Assembly: GCA_900315495.1 (NCBI GenBank)
Contig: OMZJ01000041.1
Location: 1-46,976 of the forward strand
From: an uncultured Lachnospiraceae bacterium
GTDB taxonomy: Bacteria > Bacillota > Clostridia > Lachnospirales > Lachnospiraceae
Length of the DNA: 46,976 nt
Direction of reading: 5' to 3'
Shown here: one piece after another, positions 41,968-46,976 of the stretch
Layout: each line of letters begins with the position of its first letter
Position numbering within the stretch: the first letter of the stretch is position 1
Translations under genes and position numbers: made by a program
The notes under the pieces: model-generated
Databases searched by the model: none
What the model was told of the DNA's origin: nothing
Seen by the model: the letters and a program-made list of their open reading frames with translations, nothing else

Positions 41968-43440
41968 ATGGCATCAAATCATGGATACAGAGGACCGGGC
42001 AGAAGAAAACAGGGCAGTGCAGCGGCTCTGCTGCTTCCGGTTGTGGTTTCTCTCTGCCTGATTGCTCTTCTGACGGCAGGAGGTGCGGCTCTCTCTCTCC
42101 GGCAGAGCAGGCAGACCGGCGCGGCGGCAGAGGGCGGAAAGGAAGAATCGAATTCCTCTGGAGAGGCAGCCCGCTTTCAGACACAGCCGGAAACCGAGGC
42201 AGAGGCGGAGTCCGCGGAGGATGCCGGAACCGCCGGGACGGCGGTGGAACCGGAGAGCGAGGAAGAGACAGAAGACCTGGAGGCTTTAGCCGCTTCTGAT
42301 TTTGCCGCGGTGAAGGAAACCCTGACGGAGCTTCTGGCGCAGGATTCCGATGTCTTCAGCAATTCCAGCGTCAATTTTGAGACGGCGCGGCAGGCAGTTC
42401 TCGCGGTGGACGGGGATCATCTCACCGGGGATGATCTGCAGCTGTACCAGGTGCTTCTGGACCACATGAATTCCGAGGAGAATGCCTACAGCCTGCGCGG
42501 GGATGACTCCATGATCGGTCAGCCCCTCTCGGCGTTCGGGGACAGCGGCCTTGACCGGTTCCGGACGCTTTTAAGCTATTATACCGGCAGTGATACCGAT
42601 CCGGACACGGCGCGCCAGCGGATGGCCGATGAATTGAACGGCGCCTACCAGGATATTGTGAACCTGAATGCGGGAGACAGTTCCCTGGCGGGGCAGGCGG
42701 CTGCGGCCAACCGGACCACGGCCTCCAGCGCCTATCTGTACGCGACGGTGACCGCCTCCTCCGATCCGCTGAAGCTGGCCTGTGCACCATTCTCGCTGGA
42801 GAGCGGCTGGCAGGAATATGCGCTGCTTCGCACCTATGCCACGGACGATTCCCTCTCGGATTCGATGAAAATGTACATGCAGTGCTATACAAGAGTCTAT
42901 TATGCGCTGTACGGCCTGGTGGATATCTCCGTGAACTACGGAAACTGGCAGCTGTCGGATGTGCAGTCGATCTGCACCAGCTACTTCGGAGCGGTGTCGG
43001 CGGATTATGTCCAGAACCTGTACAACTCGGTCGTCTCCGCGCCGGGCGAGCTGGCCGGCGCTTCGCTGATGTATCTGGAACTTGATTTCATCCGGCAGAC
43101 CCTGGAAAACAATATGGCCGATTATACGGAGCAGTACTTCATCAACTTCCTTTTCGGAAACGGCCCCGCGTCCGTCCGCGTCTATGACGGGTGGATCGGT
43201 CTGACCGCTGGATTCTCCGCCGTTCCGGAGACCGCAGCGCCCACGGAGGCAGATCCGGCCGCTGCAGCCGATACCGCGGCAGCGACAACGGCAGATGCAG
43301 CAGCCACGGCAGCAGATACCACAGCAGCCACGGCAGCGGATGCCACAGCAGCAACGGCAGCAGCGACGGCGGCGGATACCACCGCCGCGACAGCAGCGTC
43401 GGAAGCAACCGCGGCGCCGGCGGACGGTGTCGCCCTGTAA
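41968..43440 (+). CDS. Degenerate DUF885-like membrane-anchored secreted protein
   Basis: A 490-residue protein with a basic start, one hydrophobic segment at about 20-43 (signal anchor, no lipobox), an acidic Glu/Ala/Thr linker, a helical domain and a C-terminal Ala/Thr/Asp tail. The middle resembles DUF885 (HExxH-type metallocarboxypeptidase-like proteins): LACAPFSLESGWQEYALLRTY corresponds to the family's EGWAxYAE block, ISVNYGNWQLSDVQSIC to the following helix, and PGELAGASLMYLELDFIRQTL to the PGxxLxYxxG region. The HExGHxxQ block that should stand just upstream is missing, so it is probably not an active peptidase of this class. The start has CTGGAGG upstream. Confidence 0.65.
   Translation: MASNHGYRGPGRRKQGSAAALLLPVVVSLCLIALLTAGGAALSLRQSRQTGAAAEGGKEESNSSGEAARFQTQPETEAEAESAEDAGTAGTAVEPESEEETEDLEALAASDFAAVKETLTELLAQDSDVFSNSSVNFETARQAVLAVDGDHLTGDDLQLYQVLLDHMNSEENAYSLRGDDSMIGQPLSAFGDSGLDRFRTLLSYYTGSDTDPDTARQRMADELNGAYQDIVNLNAGDSSLAGQAAAANRTTASSAYLYATVTASSDPLKLACAPFSLESGWQEYALLRTYATDDSLSDSMKMYMQCYTRVYYALYGLVDISVNYGNWQLSDVQSICTSYFGAVSADYVQNLYNSVVSAPGELAGASLMYLELDFIRQTLENNMADYTEQYFINFLFGNGPASVRVYDGWIGLTAGFSAVPETAAPTEADPAAAADTAAATTADAAATAADTTAATAADATAATAAATAADTTAATAASEATAAPADGVAL
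43290..43400 (+). repeat. Repetitive Ala/Thr/Asp coding region
   Basis: About 110 bp coding for overlapping copies of an AATAADxT-type octapeptide (24-bp period) at the C-terminus of the DUF885-like protein. Such low-complexity tails often serve as wall-spanning or glycosylated stalks. Confidence 0.7.
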
Positions 43441-43450
43441 GCGGCTTTGC

Positions 43451-43479
43451 TTGAATCCGGTGCGCAATCGGCGTATACT
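43451..43479 (+). promoter_or_regulatory. Promoter of the M24 peptidase gene
   Basis: TTGAAT (43451-43456), 17 bp, TATACT (43474-43479), giving a start near 43486 and a short leader holding AGAAAGGAGG before the ATG at 43509. Confidence 0.7.
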
Positions 43480-43508
43480 GAGACCTGCAGAGAAAGGAGG
43501 ACGCAACA

Positions 43509-44600
43509 ATGCGTACCGAATATATTGAAAAACTGGCGGGAATGATGAACGACTATCAGATGGATGCCGTTCTGATCTGCCCGTCGGAGGAACTTCTGTT
43601 TCTGACCGGATTCAATCCGATGATGTGTGAGCGCTTTCAGGGGCTTGTGATCTGCTCTGACGGGCGTATGTTCTATATCTGCAACCTCCTGTACAAGGAT
43701 CAGGTGGAGGCGGGGCTCGGGAAGAGTGTGCCGGTGTACACCTGGTTTGACGGCGACGACATGGTCGAGATCGTGAGCGGCATCCTGCAGGAGAATCACC
43801 TCGGGGAAGCCGTGATCGGCGTCAATTCCTCCGCCCCCGCCTATCAGATTCTGGATATCGCCGGACGGATCCCGGTCCGCTTTGTGGATGCAAAGCCGCT
43901 GCTGGAGGAAATCCGCATTCACAAGACGCCGGAGGAGCAGGAGTGTCTGCGCCAGGCCGCGCGGATTGCGGACGAAGCGTTCGCGGCCATCCTGCCGCGG
44001 GTGCACGCCGGCATGAAGGAACAGGATGTCATGGACCTTCTGGCGGAGGAGATGACCTCCCGCGGCGGCGAGAACCCGGAGGGCATCGTCGCTTCCGGCC
44101 CGAATTCCAGCTATCCGCATTACAATGCCTATGGCCGGACCATTCAGGATCATGACCTGTGCGTCCTGGACTACGGCTGCACCTACAAGGGACTCCATTC
44201 GGACATGTCCCGCACGATTTTCATCGGCGAACCGACTGGGGAGCAGAAAAAGGTCTATGACATTGTGGACCGGGCGCAGATGGCGGCGCAGAAGGCGGCC
44301 GTGGAAGGGGCATTCATCCCGGACATCGACTATGCGGCCCGGCACATCATCGATACCGAAGGATATGAGGGCTCTCTGGTCAACCGGGTCGGCCACGGAA
44401 TCGGATACATGATTCACGAGGCGCCGGACATCAAGAAGAGCGATCCGAGAAAGCTGGAGCGCGGCATGGCGTTCTCCATCGAGCCGGGTATCTATCTGGC
44501 CGGCAATTTCGGAATCCGCATCGAGAATATTGTAATGATCAACGACAGAGGAGAAACTGAGGTCCTGAATCAGGCATCCAGAAAGCTTATTGTTCTCTGA
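43509..44600 (+). CDS. M24-family Xaa-Pro aminopeptidase-like protein
   Basis: A 363-residue cytoplasmic metallopeptidase that removes N-terminal residues before proline. The N-terminal creatinase-like domain (about 1-130) contains LLFLTGFNP. The pita-bread catalytic domain shows all five metal ligands: LDYGCTYKGLHSDMSRT (two Asp), GHGIGYMIHEAP (His), SIEPGIY (Glu) and RIENIV (Glu). A strong AGAAAGGAGG lies upstream of the ATG. A terminator-like hairpin follows, so it is probably monocistronic. Confidence 0.94.
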   Translation: MRTEYIEKLAGMMNDYQMDAVLICPSEELLFLTGFNPMMCERFQGLVICSDGRMFYICNLLYKDQVEAGLGKSVPVYTWFDGDDMVEIVSGILQENHLGEAVIGVNSSAPAYQILDIAGRIPVRFVDAKPLLEEIRIHKTPEEQECLRQAARIADEAFAAILPRVHAGMKEQDVMDLLAEEMTSRGGENPEGIVASGPNSSYPHYNAYGRTIQDHDLCVLDYGCTYKGLHSDMSRTIFIGEPTGEQKKVYDIVDRAQMAAQKAAVEGAFIPDIDYAARHIIDTEGYEGSLVNRVGHGIGYMIHEAPDIKKSDPRKLERGMAFSIEPGIYLAGNFGIRIENIVMINDRGETEVLNQASRKLIVL

Positions 44601-44615
44601 CGGATGTGCAAGGGG

Positions 44616-44654
44616 CAGGGGACGGAAGATTCCGCCGCCCTGTCCTTTTCTTTT
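44616..44654 (+). terminator. Terminator after the M24 gene
   Basis: CAGGG/CCCTG outer and CGG/CCG inner pairs form an interrupted stem followed by TCCTTTTCTTTT. It separates the M24 and glycosyltransferase genes. Confidence 0.65.
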
Positions 44655-44701
44655 ACCAGGCAGGGGGAAGCGATTCCCTGCCCGATTTCATCGAGGTTGG
44701 A

Positions 44702-45673
44702 ATGAGTCAGATCATTCATTTATCACTGGTTGTCCCCTGCTATAACGAGCAGGAGAATGTGTGCGATTTTTACCGGGAGGCCCGGAAGGCATTTGACGGG
44801 TGCGGCTATCCGGTCGAGTTTGTGATGGTCAATGACGGAAGCAGCGACCGCACCGGCGAAGAGCTGGACCGCCTCTGGAAGGAAGAGAAGGGCCGGGACG
44901 CCCTGCTGACGGTCGTGCACTTTTCCCGGAACTTCGGCAAGGAGGCGGCCATTCTGGCGGGGCTGCGGGAGGCCCGGGGAGAGTATACCGCGCTGATTGA
45001 CGCAGACCTGCAGCAGCCGCCGGAAATCGTCCGGCAGATGGTGACGATCCTGGATCTGCATCCGGAGACCGATGTGGTCGCGGCCTACCAGAGCGAGCGG
45101 CGCGAGAGCGGATTCATGACCGCCGCCAAATCCGCCTTTTACCGTCTGGTGAACCGGATCAGCGAGGTGACGATGCATCCGGATGCCAGCGATTTCCGGT
45201 GCTTCCGTCGGAGTGTCCGCGATGCCATTCTGTCGCTGCCGGAAAATGCGCGCTTTACCAAGGGGATTTTTGCCTGGGTCGGGTTCACCACCTACTATAT
45301 CCCCTACGAGGTCCGGCAGAGACACGCGGGTGTCTCCAAGTGGAACTTTATCAAGCTGTTCCGCTATGCGATGGAAGGAATCATCGGCTATACGGTTTCC
45401 CCGCTCAAATGGCCGCTGATTCCGGGCGTCGGCTGTACCCTGGCCGGCATCGCCGCCCTGATCGTCCAGGCGGTGCGCGCGGCACTGGGGGTGGATGTCC
45501 GGTTCGGCGTGATTGTCAGCCTCCTGGTCTTCTTCTTCGGCCTCATCATGCTGACCCTCGGCGTGATCGGAGAGTATCTGGCCAGGGTCTATCTGCAGGA
45601 TAAGAACCGCCCGGTCTACATCGTCCGGAAAGTGCTTCGGACAGACGGGGATCCGGCCGGCGGAAAAGATTAA
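44702..45673 (+). CDS. GT2 glycosyltransferase, GtrB/DPM1-like polyprenyl-phosphate type
   Basis: A 323-residue membrane-associated enzyme that transfers a sugar from a nucleotide donor to polyprenyl phosphate. The N-terminal GT-A domain has SLVVPCYNEQENV, VNDGSSDRTG and the metal-binding IDADLQQPP (Asp100, Asp102); DFRCFRRSVRDAIL and RQRHAGVSKWN follow. Two helices at the C-terminus (about 236-258 and 270-292) anchor it, as in GtrB and YkcC. A GAGGTTGGA stands before the ATG at 44702; the frame is open to 44606 but that overlaps the terminator. It may glycosylate surface polymers. Confidence 0.92.
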   Translation: MSQIIHLSLVVPCYNEQENVCDFYREARKAFDGCGYPVEFVMVNDGSSDRTGEELDRLWKEEKGRDALLTVVHFSRNFGKEAAILAGLREARGEYTALIDADLQQPPEIVRQMVTILDLHPETDVVAAYQSERRESGFMTAAKSAFYRLVNRISEVTMHPDASDFRCFRRSVRDAILSLPENARFTKGIFAWVGFTTYYIPYEVRQRHAGVSKWNFIKLFRYAMEGIIGYTVSPLKWPLIPGVGCTLAGIAALIVQAVRAALGVDVRFGVIVSLLVFFFGLIMLTLGVIGEYLARVYLQDKNRPVYIVRKVLRTDGDPAGGKD

Positions 45674-45708
45674 ATTTGTCATCAGGCAGACAGGGATGTA
45701 CCGCCCCG

Positions 45709-45781
45709 AAAACAGGACGAATTTAACGAAAACAGAACGAATTGGCGAAAATCTTGACAAATTTGCGCAGGATGCTATGAT
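45709..45781 (+). promoter_or_regulatory. Promoter of ilvE with upstream direct repeat
   Basis: TTGACA (45754-45759), 16 bp, TATGAT (45776-45781). Directly upstream, 45709-45728 and 45729-45747 are two near-identical units of 20 and 19 bp (AAAACAGRACGAATT followed by NNCG). The last unit abuts the -35 box, a typical place for an activator or repressor. The regulator is not identifiable. Confidence 0.7.
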
Positions 45782-45845
45782 GAAAAAGTTCAAGAATCCT
45801 TCGAAAAAGAAAATTTGAACAGCAGAATGGTCAGGAGGAGCAGAG

Positions 45846-46871
45846 ATGGAAAAGAAGAATCTGGACTGGGCCAATCTTGGCTTCGGTTATATGCCGACCG
45901 ATTATCGGTACGTGGCAAATTACAGAGACGGCAAGTGGGACAAGGGTGCGCTCATCACGGACGACAAGATCGTCATGTCGGAGTGCGCTGGTGTTCTGCA
46001 GTATGCGCAGACCGTCTTCGAGGGTATGAAGGCTTATGAGACGGTGGACGGCCGTACGGTTGTGTTCCGCCCGGATCTCAATGCGGAGCGTCTGGTCAAT
46101 TCCGCGAAGCGCCTGGAGATTCCACCGATCTCGCCGGAACAGTTCCTGGACGGCGTTCGTCAGGTTGTCAAAGCCGATGAGGCATGGGTTCCGCCCTACG
46201 GCACCGGTGCAAGCCTTTACATCCGTCCGTACATGTTCGGCATCAGCCCGGTCATCGGCGTGAAGCCGGCGGAGGATTATCAGTTCCGCATTCTGACCAC
46301 CCCGGTCGGCCCGTACTTCAAGGGCGGCGCAAAGCCGATCAAGATCACCATTTCTGACTACGATCGTGCGGCACCTCACGGAACCGGCAACATCAAGGCC
46401 GGCCTGAACTACGCGATGAGTCTGGAGGCCATTGTCGAGGCACACCAGAACGGCTTCAACGAGAACATGTATCTCGATTCCGCCACCCGCACCAAGGTGG
46501 AGGAGACCGGCGGCGCGAACTTCGTCTTTTTCACGAAGGACGGCACGATGGTCACGCCGAAGTCGGACACGATTCTTCCGTCCGTCACCAGACGTTCTCT
46601 GGAATATGTGGCGGAGAAGTATCTCGGCATGAAGGTCGAGGAGCGTGTGGTGTACAAGGAGGAGCTGGACGACTTTGTCGAGGCCGGCGTCTGCGGAACC
46701 GCGGCCGTCATCTGCCCGATCGGCCTGATCAATGATCACGGCCGTGAAATCCGGATCCCCAGCGGCATGGACGAGATGGGACCAAACACGAAGAAGCTGT
46801 ACGATACCCTGCGCGGCATTCAGCTCGGCACCATCGAGGCACCGGAAGGCTGGATCTTCGAAATCAAGTAA
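45846..46871 (+). CDS. ilvE: Branched-chain amino acid aminotransferase
   Basis: A PLP enzyme exchanging amino groups between glutamate and Leu, Ile or Val. The 341-residue protein has the class IV fold with the PLP lysine in GTGNIKAGLNYA (Lys184), substrate-loop residues VFEGMKAYE, FRPDLNAERL and YIRPYMFG, and the EETGGANFVFF and GVCGTAAVICPIG segments that bind the phosphate of PLP. The length and the PHGTGN motif place it in the larger eukaryote-like subgroup. CAGGAGGAGCAG precedes the ATG. Confidence 0.96.
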   Translation: MEKKNLDWANLGFGYMPTDYRYVANYRDGKWDKGALITDDKIVMSECAGVLQYAQTVFEGMKAYETVDGRTVVFRPDLNAERLVNSAKRLEIPPISPEQFLDGVRQVVKADEAWVPPYGTGASLYIRPYMFGISPVIGVKPAEDYQFRILTTPVGPYFKGGAKPIKITISDYDRAAPHGTGNIKAGLNYAMSLEAIVEAHQNGFNENMYLDSATRTKVEETGGANFVFFTKDGTMVTPKSDTILPSVTRRSLEYVAEKYLGMKVEERVVYKEELDDFVEAGVCGTAAVICPIGLINDHGREIRIPSGMDEMGPNTKKLYDTLRGIQLGTIEAPEGWIFEIK

Positions 46872-46874
46872 TCA

Positions 46875-46936
46875 GTCCTCTGCCGTCCGTCTTCTGCCGA
46901 CATCCGGTATCTTTGCCGGACCTGCTGGCAGAGGAC
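46875..46936 (+). terminator. Long-armed hairpin after ilvE
   Basis: Perfect 10-bp outer arms (46875-46884 and 46927-46936) enclose a TCCGG/CCGGA inner hairpin. There is no T-run after it (AAACAGG follows), so it may be an RNA-stabilising element or an attenuator rather than a terminator. Confidence 0.5.
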
Positions 46937-46954
46937 AAACAGGATGGGAGGAAA

Positions 46955-46976
46955 ATGCAAAAAGGTCCCATGCGGG
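46955..46976 (+). CDS. Start of a gene cut by the window edge
   Basis: GGGAGGAAA precedes an ATG at 46955, and seven codons (Met-Gln-Lys-Gly-Pro-Met-Arg) remain open to the end. The excellent ribosome-binding site makes a real gene likely; its identity cannot be told from seven residues. Confidence 0.6.

Overview
The window reads as the chromosome of a GC-rich, monoderm Bacillota, most likely a Lachnospiraceae-type clostridium from a gut or rumen setting. The evidence is strong purine-rich Shine-Dalgarno sites, TTGACA/TATAAT-type promoters, an LCP wall-polymer protein, a CpsB/YwqE-type phosphatase, a YesM/YesN-type two-component pair, a CsoR regulator and a MalFG-type sugar importer without its own ATPase. 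I see no tRNA or rRNA gene, no insertion sequence, no phage gene and no cas gene. Gene identities come from reading motifs; nothing was searched.

Layout. 93-6605: LCP protein, a nucleotidyltransferase-fold protein and a PHP-type tyrosine phosphatase (surface polysaccharide functions), then tRNA-dihydrouridine synthase and a MATE exporter, closed by a strong terminator. 6648-10393: a copper operon, an N-terminally extended csoR and a copA with one N-terminal and two C-terminal metal-binding domains, under a promoter carrying two matching 17-bp inverted repeats. 10554-12516 (minus): marR plus a second MATE exporter. 12626-14140: dinB behind a leader of about 200 nt holding three palindromic repeats at a 60-61 nt period. 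14277-20744: oppBCDF and a peptide-binding protein gene whose protein appears circularly permuted. 20872-33350: an oligosaccharide utilisation locus with two permeases, sensor kinase, AraC-type response regulator, solute-binding protein, GH88 unsaturated glucuronyl hydrolase and DUF2264 protein, followed by acylphosphatase and Nudix genes. 33382-35562: mgtE behind a leader of about 430 nt with a small ORF. 35633-38279: PepV-like dipeptidase converging on nagA. 38466-38575: a candidate small RNA. 38659-41690 (minus): metG and an M14 carboxypeptidase lipoprotein. 41825-46976: a degenerate DUF885-like secreted protein, an M24 peptidase, a GT2 glycosyltransferase, a branched-chain aminotransferase and the first codons of another gene.

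How parts fit. The copper genes form a sensor/exporter circuit, and the last metal-binding domain of CopA may also be made separately as a CopZ-like chaperone from an internal start. The carbohydrate locus looks like a Gram-positive utilisation locus for uronic-acid-containing oligosaccharides. The promoters of the permease operon and of the distant binding-protein gene share paired A-tract repeats 21-22 bp apart, 35-36 bp upstream of identical TATACT boxes, which fits control by the AraC-type regulator encoded between them.

Most notable points are the permuted peptide-binding protein, the CopA domain layout with its internal start, the shared repeats of the sugar locus, the dinB leader repeats, the small-RNA candidate and the DUF885-like protein that lacks its metal-binding block.
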